Below are positions 9,133 to 17,401 of a stretch of DNA of 64,000 nt, in pieces. Source of the DNA: an uncultured Siphonobacter sp. (GTDB lineage Bacteria; Bacteroidota; Bacteroidia; Cytophagales; Spirosomataceae); NCBI GenBank assembly GCA_913774715.1, contig CAJYHS010000099.1, positions 1 through 64,000 on the forward strand, given 5' to 3'. Position 1 is the stretch's first letter. Each line of letters starts with the position of its first letter. The notes beneath the pieces were generated by a model. That model worked only from the letters and a program-made list of their open reading frames with translations. It had not been told where the DNA came from and ran no database searches. The position numbers were made by a program, and so were the translations under genes.

Positions 9133-10509
9133 ACGATTGTGTGAAGTAGATAACTGCTTGGGCACAAAAATAACGACTTGGTTTATATAATGCCCTTTAA
9201 ATAAGCATAGGCTACTGCTCCTTTGGAGGGTAAGCCAGGATAATAGGAGTGATTAGCACTCAGATTTGTAGTTAGCTATACGATAGACTCTTGGCTAAAA
9301 AGTATCCTTACCTACCATTAGTTTGAAATCGGGCTCTCTACTAAATCGAATCGAAACCCAAGCATTCCATCAAGGAGGCTTATTTCTGGATACTTCCCCC
9401 ATAGACGATCGCTGTGATCATGCCGTCATAGTAAGAATCCCATCAGTCCTGTGCATACTACGCCGGAGGCGCTTGCAACAAAGTGGATCCTACTATTTCA
9501 GTTTTAGGATAAATAACGCACCTGTAAACCTTCAAGGCTAGCTAGCAAACGGCGGTAGTAATTGGCGTACGCCCAAAAATAGACCTTACCGGCCAAAGGC
9601 AATAAGGTCTACCAATCGCTACGCCTATGCAATAGAACGGTTAAGGTATTGTACCCTCTAGAATGTAGCTCACTCCTTTGCGGGTGGGGAGCTTGAGGAT
9701 ATAATAGCCTTGTTGACGCGTGGATTCAATACCCTGATGGCTAAAGGGAAAAGCACTTCGGATAAGACATTCTTCGCCCGTGAGATTATTTTTCCAGCTG
9801 CTACTGAAAATCAGTACATAAGCCAGGGTAATGAGTGGAATGGATATGGAAGAAGACGCAATCTTTAGAGTATTCAGTGGCACTCTAAAAGTAAGCTATC
9901 CTTCATATCTGCTTTGGAATTATGGATAGATCTCAACATTTCAGCCCCCAACGCAGGAGACTTTTCAACTATCTATTTCATAGAATAACATCCGGCCGGA
10001 ATAGTATTTGTATAAAAATAGATGTCAACAAATGTAAGAAAAGGCCTAAGTCCTTTGTTCGTTCAATTCCTCCTGAAAGGCAAACTCAGAATTAGAGCTT
10101 TGGGAAGAGCCTGCTAAGTTCTATAACTGTGTTGCAAAAACAAGCGACGGTAAAAGTTAGAAAACTAATAGAAATAATGGCACTGAGTTTACCCGGTGTT
10201 CGTTGGAAGAACGCCACTTGCAGGATACCAGGCTATCAAAAGATTTACCAATGCGTTGGCCGCTGACAATCGTATTGCACCGTCTTTAGTAAATACCCCG
10301 CGGGCAGTTTCCTTGTTAAATGCATAGCACGAAATGGAAACTAGCCCATTCAGGTATTCGCTCAAACGAATTGGTATAGCAGCAGATACCACAAACAGGG
10401 CAACGTTTTTCTTTTAGAGAAGACCGTTAGATGACCGGGTAAATTGTAAATGTTGATAGCGCAACGACACCATTAAAATATCCATGTAAGTACTATGTTC
10501 TTTTAAAAT
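9133..10509. other. Gene-poor stretch
   Basis: No recognised gene apart from a doubtful 80-residue minus-strand ORF at 9641-9883. The ORFs at 9323-9541 and 10189-10392 have no family features or good starts. The DNA just before 10510 should hold the promoter for the DUF2071 operon, but no TAnnTTTG box is evident. Confidence 0.55.
9641..9883 (-). CDS. Doubtful small exported protein
   Basis: An 80-residue ORF with a GTG start. The N-terminal third (SISIPLITLAYVLIFSSS) is hydrophobic like a signal or anchor. The rest (GYYILKLPTRKGVSYILEG) looks like ordinary protein sequence. No ATG is available and no family is recognised. Listed because the composition resembles coding DNA; it may be spurious. 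Confidence 0.25.
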   Translation of the reverse strand: MPLNTLKIASSSISIPLITLAYVLIFSSSWKNNLTGEECLIRSAFPFSHQGIESTRQQGYYILKLPTRKGVSYILEGTIP

Positions 10510-11226
10510 ATGACCGATACGTTTTTATCAGCGAAGTGGGAAAATCTTATCATGGCTAACTATGCCGTAAGTCCAGAAGTATTAAAACCCTATTTGCCCC
10601 AAGGGGTTGAACTGGATTTTCACGATGGCAAAGTTTATGTAAGCCTCGTTGGTTTTATGTTCAAAGAAACCAGCCTGTTTAAAATTCCCATACCATTTTT
10701 TGGAACATTTGAAGAAATCAATCTCCGGTTTTACGTAAAGCGGATGGAAGAAGGAACTGAAAAACGGGGGGTGGTTTTTATCAATGAGTCCGTTCCGTAT
10801 AAATCAGTAGCCTGGCTGGCCAACAAATTATATAAAGAACACTACATTTCTATAGCTACAAAGCACTCCATTCAAGTAGGAAAAAGGGATAAGCAAATAA
10901 AATATGAATGGGAAATAAACAATACCTGGAATCACCTGGCTGTGAACGCTTCTACTGAAAAAAGTGAAATGTTAAGGGGCAGCATAGAAGAATTCATTTT
11001 TGAGCATTACTACGGATATACAAAAATTAATAACCGACTTTCTCAGGAATATAAAATTCATCATCCAAGGTGGCTGGTGAATAAAGTAACAGATTATTCT
11101 ATTTATTGTGACTTTGCATCCATGTATGGAAATGACTATGCCTTCTTGAATAATCAGAAACCTGATTCAGTTATTTTAGCCGAAGGATCGCCGGTTAATG
11201 TTAAATGGAAACGAACAAATTTCTAA
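10510..11226 (+). CDS. DUF2071 / YqjF-like protein
   Basis: A 238-residue protein matching the DUF2071/YqjF family. The N terminus LSAKWENLIMANYAVSPEVL followed by LPQGVELDFHDGKVYVSLVGF is the family's characteristic opening (X-A-x-W-x-x-L, then P-x-G-x-x-x-D). It is cytoplasmic, with no signal or membrane segment. The biochemical function is unknown. It is the first gene of a very tight plus-strand trio: the next ATG is 9 bp after this stop. Its partners (TIGR03643 and a photolyase-like protein) suggest a light- or flavin-linked role, but that is inference from context. Confidence 0.88.
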   Translation: MTDTFLSAKWENLIMANYAVSPEVLKPYLPQGVELDFHDGKVYVSLVGFMFKETSLFKIPIPFFGTFEEINLRFYVKRMEEGTEKRGVVFINESVPYKSVAWLANKLYKEHYISIATKHSIQVGKRDKQIKYEWEINNTWNHLAVNASTEKSEMLRGSIEEFIFEHYYGYTKINNRLSQEYKIHHPRWLVNKVTDYSIYCDFASMYGNDYAFLNNQKPDSVILAEGSPVNVKWKRTNF

Positions 11227-11235
11227 ACGACGATA

Positions 11236-11505
11236 ATGGATCGAAAAGATATTGACAGGATAATAGAAATGGCCTGGGAAGACAGAACACCATTTGAAGC
11301 CATTGAAATACAATTCGGTATTTCGGAAGCTAATGTGGTTTCACTAATGCGAAAAGAGTTGAAACGCAGCAGTTTTAATTTGTGGCGAAAACGGGTAAAT
11401 AGCGGCATCAGTCAAAAGCATTCTAAAAAAAGAAATGCTGAAATAACACGGTTTAAATGCAATCTGCAAAAAACCATATCAATGAATAAAATAAGCAAGC
11501 GATAA
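11236..11505 (+). CDS. TIGR03643 family protein
   Basis: An 89-residue basic protein. The core DRIIEMAWEDRTPFEAIEIQFG followed by ISEANVVSLMRKELKRSSFNLWRKRV matches TIGR03643, a small helix-turn-helix-like family usually encoded next to cryptochrome/photolyase-related genes. The first half looks like a sigma-70 region-4-type HTH, so nucleic-acid binding is possible. The C-terminal tail is Lys/Arg-rich. Its stop is one base from the next ATG, so it is almost certainly translated together with the photolyase-like protein downstream. Confidence 0.85.
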   Translation: MDRKDIDRIIEMAWEDRTPFEAIEIQFGISEANVVSLMRKELKRSSFNLWRKRVNSGISQKHSKKRNAEITRFKCNLQKTISMNKISKR

Positions 11506-11506
11506 A

Positions 11507-12607
11507 ATGAACGGGTCTTTTGAAACAGATTACGAAACCATACTCCGAAAGGTCGATGAGATTGATCCCCTTCAATATGCAAGAACCAGAAATTATATTA
11601 ACGGAGCAGTAACCCATTTATCACCTTACATTTCAAGGGGTGTTATCAGCACCAAACAGGTACTGAATAGTGTACTTGAAAAAGGATATGATTCACGACA
11701 AATTGAAATTTTTATAAAGGAGTTGTGCTGGCGTGACTATTTTCAAAGGGTAGCCCAGCACAAGAATCTAGACCAGGATATAAGGCAGCCGCAGCAACCC
11801 GTATCAAACTATGAAATACCTGTCAGCATAATAAAGGCAACCACGGGAATAGAGGGCATTGATGAGGCAATTAAGGAATTATACAATACGGGCTATATGC
11901 ACAATCATTGCAGAATGTATACGGCTTCCTTGGTTTGCAACATTGCCAAATCTTACTGGTATCAGCCGTCCCGATGGATGTACTATCATTTATTAGATGG
12001 TGACTGGGCCAGTAATTCGTGTAGCTGGCAATGGGTAGCTGGTAGCAACAGTAATAAAAAATATTATTTTAATCAGGAGAATATCAATAAATATACACAA
12101 ACAAGTCAGTCAAATACATTTTTAGATACCTCGTATGAAGCCATACAGTCTATGGAAACCCCTGCTTCATTAGTGTTTACACAAGAGTTTATTCCTGAAA
12201 TAAACCTGCCTTCATTCACCCCCATACACATTGATTCCTCACTACCAGCTTTTATTTACAATTATTATAACCTGGACCCAACCTGGCATAAAGAAGTACC
12301 GGGAAACAGGATATTATTAATCGAACCTGATTTTTTCTCGAAATATCCAGTTAGTAGACGGTGCATAGATTTTATGCTGTCACTAAGTAAAAATATTCCT
12401 GGTGTACAAGTATATACAGGTTCCTTTCAATCCCTGGTTAACGAGTATAAATTTGAAAGCATTTTCTACAAAGAACATCCGCTTAATACGGGTTATACAG
12501 GAACTGAAGAATCCAGAGATTGGATTTCCCATGAGACTACCGAGTACTATTCTTCTTTTTTTGGATACTGGAAAAAAATTGAAAAGCAGTTATTTAAGGC
12601 AAACTAA
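11507..12607 (+). CDS. Photolyase/cryptochrome-like FAD-binding protein with FAD domain first
   Basis: A 366-residue protein. Residues about 10-215 match the C-terminal FAD-binding domain of photolyases: FIKELCWRDYFQRV, then TGYMHNHCRMYTASLV and YYHLLDGDWASNSCSWQWVAG, the equivalents of the canonical TGWMHNRLRM and GDLAANNGGWQW boxes. The N-terminal alpha/beta antenna domain that normally precedes this is absent. Instead an alpha/beta-looking segment follows (NRILLIEPDFFSKYP, then PGVQVYTGSFQSLVNEY). This suggests domain permutation or an unrelated C-terminal domain. The canonical Asn-His-Arg context is altered (MHNHCRM). Repair activity is uncertain; a light-sensing role is possible. Confidence 0.82.
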   Translation: MNGSFETDYETILRKVDEIDPLQYARTRNYINGAVTHLSPYISRGVISTKQVLNSVLEKGYDSRQIEIFIKELCWRDYFQRVAQHKNLDQDIRQPQQPVSNYEIPVSIIKATTGIEGIDEAIKELYNTGYMHNHCRMYTASLVCNIAKSYWYQPSRWMYYHLLDGDWASNSCSWQWVAGSNSNKKYYFNQENINKYTQTSQSNTFLDTSYEAIQSMETPASLVFTQEFIPEINLPSFTPIHIDSSLPAFIYNYYNLDPTWHKEVPGNRILLIEPDFFSKYPVSRRCIDFMLSLSKNIPGVQVYTGSFQSLVNEYKFESIFYKEHPLNTGYTGTEESRDWISHETTEYYSSFFGYWKKIEKQLFKAN

Positions 12608-12940
12608 TGAGATGCGTCTGAATAGAATAAACTTGAATAGCTATACACAGAAACTTTTTATCAATTGATTAGCGCTTTCTCGTCAGAGAGAATGGGTGGA
12701 CATTAAATCTAAAACAGATAAGCATAACGTAATAATATTTAATCGATCATTTGCTTAGTGTTATTTGACTTGGTATATCAAATAATCTGTACGATGGACG
12801 TATATTTTTTTCAATAAATCCGAAAAATATAGAAGAAATCACTACCATTTACTAAAAAAAACCTGTGCATAATATCACTGGTAACGCACAAAGGACATAC
12901 CAGATAAGCTGATTGATAAAATATTCTTTTTCAAGAAGTC
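12608..12940. other. Intergenic DNA after the photolyase-like gene
   Basis: About 330 bp, AT-rich, with no recognised gene. The overlapping ORF at 12402-12668 is a shadow of the photolyase-like gene. No clear terminator follows the operon. Confidence 0.5.
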
Positions 12941-13021
12941 ATGAAGAATCAATTATGGAACCGATCTTTAGGGGCAATGCTTTTACTGGCCTTATTGCTA
13001 GTATCAATGTTGCTGGTTTAA
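12941..13021 (+). CDS. Possible 26-residue single-pass membrane peptide
   Basis: A short ORF below the track cut-off: MKNQLWNRSLGAMLLLALLL followed by VSMLLV and TAA. It has a polar, positively charged N terminus and one uninterrupted hydrophobic helix, the layout of small bacterial membrane peptides. It is followed 50 bp later by a terminator-like hairpin. No strong ribosome site is seen (TCAAGAAGTC just upstream). No family is known to me, and chance occurrence cannot be excluded. Confidence 0.3.
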   Translation: MKNQLWNRSLGAMLLLALLLVSMLLV

Positions 13022-13071
13022 TTTTTAAGTAAATAGCTTTATAGCGGCTATAGTTGAGTAGATTAACAAAG

Positions 13072-13100
13072 ATAGGCTACCTCCAAAGGGGGTAGCCTAT
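13072..13100. terminator. Terminator-like hairpin between convergent units
   Basis: ATAGGCTACCTCC - AAA - GGGGGTAGCCTAT is a 13-bp stem with one wobble pair. It lies between the small ORF on the plus strand and the stop of the cytochrome c gene on the minus strand, so it could end both transcripts. The flanks are only moderately T-rich. Confidence 0.6.
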
Positions 13101-13135
13101 GCTGCCTTTAAACTAAATAAAAAAATCAACGGAGA

Positions 13136-13471
13136 CTATTTCTTTTTAGCTGCCAGGGAATTAATCCACTTGGCTATTTTTAAGGCATCCTCTTTAGGCA
13201 CCTGGGGCATGGGAGCCATGGGTGGATAGCCCGGCCAGTGCGAAGGATCGGGCTTATGTATCAAGGCTACGATCTGCTCAGGTTTGTATTTTTTCTTGGC
13301 TACTTCCTGGTAAGCCGGACCTACCAGCCGGGTTTCAATCTGATGGCATGCTAAACAGGCATGTTTTTGCAGAATTTTTTCAACGTCAGCGGGTGGCTTT
13401 TTCTGAGCTGTCGCTGCCAAGATCAGAGTAGTGAGCAAAAGGCTAGTGATTCCTAGAGAACGCATATGCAT
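13136..13471 (-). CDS. Small periplasmic class I cytochrome c
   Basis: 111 residues with a cleavable signal peptide (SLLLTTLILAATAQ) and one heme c site, CLACH, followed by a fold typical of class I cytochromes. Candidate axial methionines lie in PPMAPMPQ. The C-terminal helix (ALKIAKWINSLAAKKK) is standard for this class. It should shuttle electrons in the periplasm. It lies 188 bp downstream of the di-heme peroxidase on the same strand and is a plausible electron partner for it. A second in-frame ATG two codons in could be the true start. Confidence 0.9.
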   Translation of the reverse strand: MHMRSLGITSLLLTTLILAATAQKKPPADVEKILQKHACLACHQIETRLVGPAYQEVAKKKYKPEQIVALIHKPDPSHWPGYPPMAPMPQVPKEDALKIAKWINSLAAKKK

Positions 13472-13659
13472 GGGATGATTGAGTTAAATTTTTTTGTCAA
13501 GTGAAAAGGGTTAAGTATCTAGGGCTTTTTAAAACGGATTTCTTTAAAGTTCTGCCACATCGACCAGGGTATATTCTCACTAGTTAGTAGGACTATTTTG
13601 AGCTGCTCATTACTGCTGGCTTCTGCCCAAGTAGGCGTTATTGAAAAGGTATTTAGCCG

Positions 13660-14712
13660 TCAAAAAGGATTTTGTAGCCTGGGGTTAGTGGTAAAAGAGT
13701 AGTCGGTTAAACTGTTGAGAAAGTGGATGATGTCTTGTTGCTCACTTTCACTCAGACGAACGCTTCTATTTTGAGTTAAGACAGCGTCCGTGCTTGGACT
13801 CGCTTTTACACCAGTTGCATAATGCTTTAAAACGGCTTCTAACGTTGGAAAGCGGCCGTCGTGCATGTAAGGCGCCGTCAGGGCAATATTGCGAAGGGTA
13901 GGGGTTTTGTATTTGCCCAAATCTACCGGGTTTCGGGTAATACGAAATCGCCCTTGGTACACCCCTTCTTTGGAGTCATCCGAAAAATCATCGTCTAACC
14001 CATTGTTATGAAAAAGGTTATCAGTAAACAAAGCCCCCTGATGACAGCGGCTGCAATGCGTTGTAAACAAAGCCAAACCCCGACGTTGGGCCGACGAAAG
14101 TGCTTGTTTCTTTTCAACGTAGGCATCGTAGGCCGATTGATAGGAAAGCAGGCTTCGCTGAAACTGGGCCAGTGCTCTGGCCACATAGGCCACTTTAATT
14201 TCTCCATCGAATACACGTTTGAAGGCCTGCACATAGGTGGGATCCGCCTTGAGCTCAGTTTCCAGCTCTACAAGATCCTGAGCCATTTCGTCGAGGTTCG
14301 TCAGCGGAGCAAAAGCCTGTGACTCCAGATTGGTAGCTCCTCCTTCCCAAAACAAACCGTTATTCATCCAAGCCAGATTCAGAAGTGCCGGCGAGTTACG
14401 ATCTAGCGGGCGTCCCGACACGCCAACCGTGGTGAAGGCAACGCCGTCAGAAAAGGCTTGGGCGGGCTCGTGACAGCTTGCGCAGCTAATTTGATTATTG
14501 CCAGACAAGCGCTTATCGTAGAATAGCCGCCGCCCCAGCTCAACGCCCTGCTGAGTCATGGGGTTGTCAGGTGTAGAGGGAAAGGCTGGAAAGTGAGTGG
14601 GAAGCTCCCTATCAAAGGGGGCCAGGGAAGGCGTGACCTCCCTTGGCTGAGGCTGACAGGCTACCAGTAGGAACAGCACGAATCCAAGCATCAAAAAAGA
14701 ACCCTTACCCAC
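13660..14712 (-). CDS. Di-heme cytochrome c peroxidase / MauG-MbnH-like lipoprotein
   Basis: 350 residues with two heme-binding sites, CASCH (N-terminal half) and CSRCH (C-terminal half), plus the C-terminal block YKTPTLRNIALTAPYMHDGR typical of the CcpA/MauG family. The lipobox LLVAC predicts membrane anchoring. The track start is GTG, 2 nt after the MbnP-like stop; an internal ATG at 14691 gives a better lipoprotein signal (MLGFVLFLLVAC). The immediately upstream MbnP-like gene makes an MbnH role likely. In that known pair the di-heme enzyme oxidises a tryptophan of MbnP to kynurenine to create a copper site. Generic H2O2 peroxidase activity is the alternative. Confidence 0.88.
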   Translation of the reverse strand: MGKGSFLMLGFVLFLLVACQPQPREVTPSLAPFDRELPTHFPAFPSTPDNPMTQQGVELGRRLFYDKRLSGNNQISCASCHEPAQAFSDGVAFTTVGVSGRPLDRNSPALLNLAWMNNGLFWEGGATNLESQAFAPLTNLDEMAQDLVELETELKADPTYVQAFKRVFDGEIKVAYVARALAQFQRSLLSYQSAYDAYVEKKQALSSAQRRGLALFTTHCSRCHQGALFTDNLFHNNGLDDDFSDDSKEGVYQGRFRITRNPVDLGKYKTPTLRNIALTAPYMHDGRFPTLEAVLKHYATGVKASPSTDAVLTQNRSVRLSESEQQDIIHFLNSLTDYSFTTNPRLQNPF

Positions 14713-14714
14713 GT

Positions 14715-15494
14715 TTAGTTGACGGATTTAACCGAGAATACCTTGCTGGAAAAGTTAGAAGCTACTTTGCTCATCACATCCCCCTGAGCGGCACCTACGC
14801 TGGGCGTAGTCATTACATCCACCCCTTCGGTAATGGCGGCTACATTGGTAGAAATGACGGCAGAAGCTGCCGCTGAGCTCACTTTTAACGCTTGAGGTAA
14901 TGTTAATTTTACCGACTTAAAATTGGTATTAAGACCCGTTTCTACCTTTAATGTTTTGGTGGTAGAATTCTGTTTTACACTTCCTTGTAAGGATGAGAAA
15001 ATATAGCTGGTATGCCACATCCAGGAAATGTTGGTCATGCCGTTAAGCTGGGAAAGCTCGCCGGCCTGTAAACTAAGATTATTATTATAAACGGAGTCAA
15101 CACCCACGGAGAATTCAAGTGAGGTATACTCTCCCACTGGGATATTGGTAAGTTGAATTTGTTCGCGTTTGCGGGCCGGGTATTTAAAAGATCCATCCTG
15201 CACGGAAATTTCCTTGGTTTCTTCCAGCAAATAATAGGAATTAGGTACGCTATAGGCTTCACCGTTCGCTTTGACGAGCTTGAGATTACTAACCCAGTAG
15301 CGGAGCGTGGAGAAGTTATAGGTGGTCCCGCTAATGGTAAAATCTTTACTTAAGGTAAAGTCCGCGTCATTGACAACGGCATCAAAGGTAAGATCAGCTG
15401 AACCACTAGTGACGGCTGGAGAGACTTCATTTTCTTGGGAACAAGAAGATAGCAAAGCCGCAGCGGCTAGTAAAGTAATGATGGAAGATTTCAT
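14715..15494 (-). CDS. MbnP-like periplasmic copper-binding lipoprotein
   Basis: I use the ATG at 15494 (MKSSIITLLAAAALLSSCSQ), a clean lipoprotein signal; the longer track start at 15590 adds an implausible leader. The 259-residue product has family features of MbnP: FSTLRYWVSNLKLVKANGE, then SLEFSVGVDSVYNNN and the tryptophan-rich block MTNISWMWHTSYIFSSLQG. MbnP proteins bind copper at a site that includes an oxidised tryptophan made by the partner MbnH, encoded next with a 2-nt gap. Strict gene order and coupling support a functional pair. No methanobactin genes are visible, so this is likely the methanobactin-independent type. Confidence 0.85.
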   Translation of the reverse strand: MKSSIITLLAAAALLSSCSQENEVSPAVTSGSADLTFDAVVNDADFTLSKDFTISGTTYNFSTLRYWVSNLKLVKANGEAYSVPNSYYLLEETKEISVQDGSFKYPARKREQIQLTNIPVGEYTSLEFSVGVDSVYNNNLSLQAGELSQLNGMTNISWMWHTSYIFSSLQGSVKQNSTTKTLKVETGLNTNFKSVKLTLPQALKVSSAAASAVISTNVAAITEGVDVMTTPSVGAAQGDVMSKVASNFSSKVFSVKSVN

Positions 15495-15733
15495 TTTAAA
15501 TATAGTAGGAAAATAAAAGAATAGTTGACTCGAAGCATGGCTTTGAGTGGATGACAAAAAAGGTAATACGAGTCGTTGAGCTCCCGGCAAAGTAAGCAGA
15601 GCAGATACCCGAAAATTTTTGAGCGTATCGCGTGAGTAATTGCCTTACGTAGATGTATATACGTAATGATGGGGCAATACGTTACCGGTAGCCTGACTAG
15701 GGTAGGCATACGCGCAAGAAAAAGCTTTGAAGG

Positions 15734-16126
15734 CTAAGGCCTGGGCGGGCGAAACAGGGAGAGTGCTTCAGCCGAAGGAAAGAAGCGATGATAGAAAAGA
15801 GGAGACTTGACGAGCGGGAACTCAAAGCTAGGAGCTTCGAAGCTAAATTCCCAGGGGCTAAGCTGGTCGGAAAGCTCCAGTACCTGAGAAAGTAACCGCT
15901 GACTGGTTTCTTTCTCCTGGGATTCCTGAGCGGCTTTGAGTTTTTTAGCCAGGTAACACTTCCCATCGCAATGCAGCTCCGGGCGGCTCTTGTTTTCGCA
16001 GTGATACTTGATGATATACTCCTTGCGAAGCTCAAAGTCCATTAAAATCGCAGGCACCACCAGCGATCTCACCAGCAATAGGCCAGTGAGAAAAAAGACG
16101 CTCATGGATTTGAGAAGTGGACTCAT
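15734..16126 (-). CDS. Small conserved Bacteroidota protein with a CxGKC motif
   Basis: 130 residues. The N-terminal hydrophobic helix (SVFFLTGLLLVRSLVVPAI) is a signal or anchor. The motif that follows, KEYIIKYHCENKSRPELHCD then GKCYLAKKLK, is shared by a small conserved but uncharacterised Bacteroidota family often found near copper or heme genes. The pattern of Cys and His suggests metal binding or a disulphide. It heads the MbnP/MbnH/cytochrome run, with about 240 bp to MbnP. A TAnnTTTG box ends only 5 nt before this ATG, so the internal ATG at 16105 (MSVFFLTG) may be the real start. Confidence 0.75.
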   Translation of the reverse strand: MSPLLKSMSVFFLTGLLLVRSLVVPAILMDFELRKEYIIKYHCENKSRPELHCDGKCYLAKKLKAAQESQEKETSQRLLSQVLELSDQLSPWEFSFEAPSFEFPLVKSPLFYHRFFPSAEALSLFRPPRP

Positions 16127-16131
16127 GCTGG

Positions 16132-16139
16132 CAAAAATA
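16132..16139 (-). promoter_or_regulatory. Candidate -7 box (TATTTTTG) of the copper/heme cluster
   Basis: TATTTTTG on the minus strand fits TAnnTTTG. If used, transcription would begin near 16126, favouring translation from the ATG at 16105 of the CxGKC protein. No -33 TTTG is evident at the usual spacing. Confidence 0.35.
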
Positions 16140-16586
16140 AAGTAGACTTTTGGTTTTCACTATAAAAATGTTGAAATGACTCTTAGCAGTAATAGCTTTC
16201 GGAAAAAAACAGATGTTAAGTTTAGGAAATATGAAGCTAATCGACTTTAACGGGGATTTCGCTATCGCAGAACAGCGCTCTACCTAATGGGCCGCTTTAA
16301 ATAAGCAGGGTATGGTAAGGTTAACTAAGGTATAGTTAACGTATAAAAGCTAGTCGCGCGCTATTTTAAGGCCGGTTATCCTTGCTCTGGGCAGGGCAAC
16401 AAGTAAACTAAGGTGGCTAAAATCCTTTTTTTCGACTGGATGACCTGTTAAAGGTAGGCTAGGCTTTTACTTTTATCTTTAATGGTCTGTTTTTACCGCT
16501 GCAAAAAACACCCGGGCGAATCTGCAGGGTGAGGGGTACTGGCTGAGTATCACGCGTGCCCAGTCGCTGACCTTTTTATTATCAAG
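16140..16586. other. Intergenic DNA
   Basis: About 450 bp with no credible ORF on either strand. It separates the copper/heme cluster from the broken histidine kinase. Nothing notable was seen. Confidence 0.5.
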
Positions 16587-17398
16587 CTAAAGGGAAGTCA
16601 AGGGACGGGGAAAGAAAACGTGAAAAGTAGCGCCTTTGCCTAGCGTAGAAGATGCCGTAATGGCTCCCCCCAGGCTGCTGATAATTTTTTCACAAATGGA
16701 AAGACCAATGCCACTGCCCCCAAAATCACCCTGTCCGTGTAAGCGTTGAAAAATTTGAAAAATGCGGGATACGTATTTTTCATCAAAGCCAATACCGTTA
16801 TCCGACACGTCAATGCGCAGGTAGGTATCTGCTTGCCTAGTGGGCTCAAGGCCAGTGGGTAAGTCCTGAGCCGCTAGCTATAAAAAGCTGATGTGAATAA
16901 TACTCCGCTGGGCACGCCCCGATAGGTCTAATCGGCTAAACTTAATGGCATTGGAAAGTAGGTTTTGAAAAAGTCGAATCAGTAGCGATTTATCTCCCCA
17001 AACCTGGGGTAATGCTTCGATGGTAATTTGAGGGGATGCTTCAGTAATGGCTACTTCCAGCAGAGATTTTACTTCTTCTAGCACCTGAGAAAGCGAAATG
17101 AGTTGGTAGTGAGGGGGCTGATCGCTAAGCCGGGAGAAGTCGAGTAGGGATTCTACCAGTGACGACATTCGCCGGGCGGAGACCTGGATGCGACCAATGT
17201 AGGTTAGGAGCTCAGGGTCAACTATCTTTTGACGGGCTAAATCACCAAACTGCTGAATTTTGCGAAGAGGCTCCTGTAAATCATGACTGGCTACGTAGGC
17301 AAAATTCTGTAAAAGTTCGTTGGATCGTTGCAGTTGCTGATTGACGAGAGTAAGCTCTTCGTTGTTGCGAGTTAAAGCTTCCGCCAGCGATAGCGTAG
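16587..17398 (-). pseudogene. Histidine kinase remnant: 5' end missing and an in-frame TAG
   Basis: The track shows two pieces (16878-17474 and 16587-16808) that are in the same frame, separated by one TAG at 16878-16880. Reading through, the sequence is a sensor kinase C terminus: coiled linker ([20 protein letters not shown]), HisKA box [20 protein letters not shown], dimerisation helix, N box (LFQNLLSNAIKFS), G1 (VSDNGIGFDEKYVSRIFQ) and G2 (FGGSGIGLSICEKI). All sensory domains and the native start are missing. Homology stops at about 17398, where a YeeE gene begins on the opposite strand. It is a pseudogene by truncation and nonsense mutation. Confidence 0.88.
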
Positions 17399-17401
17399 CC
17401 C

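Noticed and set aside
9323-9541. 72-residue plus-strand ORF
   Set aside because: No recognisable protein features and no good start context.
10189-10392. 67-residue minus-strand ORF
   Set aside because: Slightly protein-like but no family, start or context support; it lies where the promoter of the DUF2071 operon is expected.
15491-16035. Minus-strand ORFs 15491-15709 and 15697-16035
   Set aside because: The first covers the leader of the MbnP-like gene and the second is a frame shadow of the CxGKC protein.
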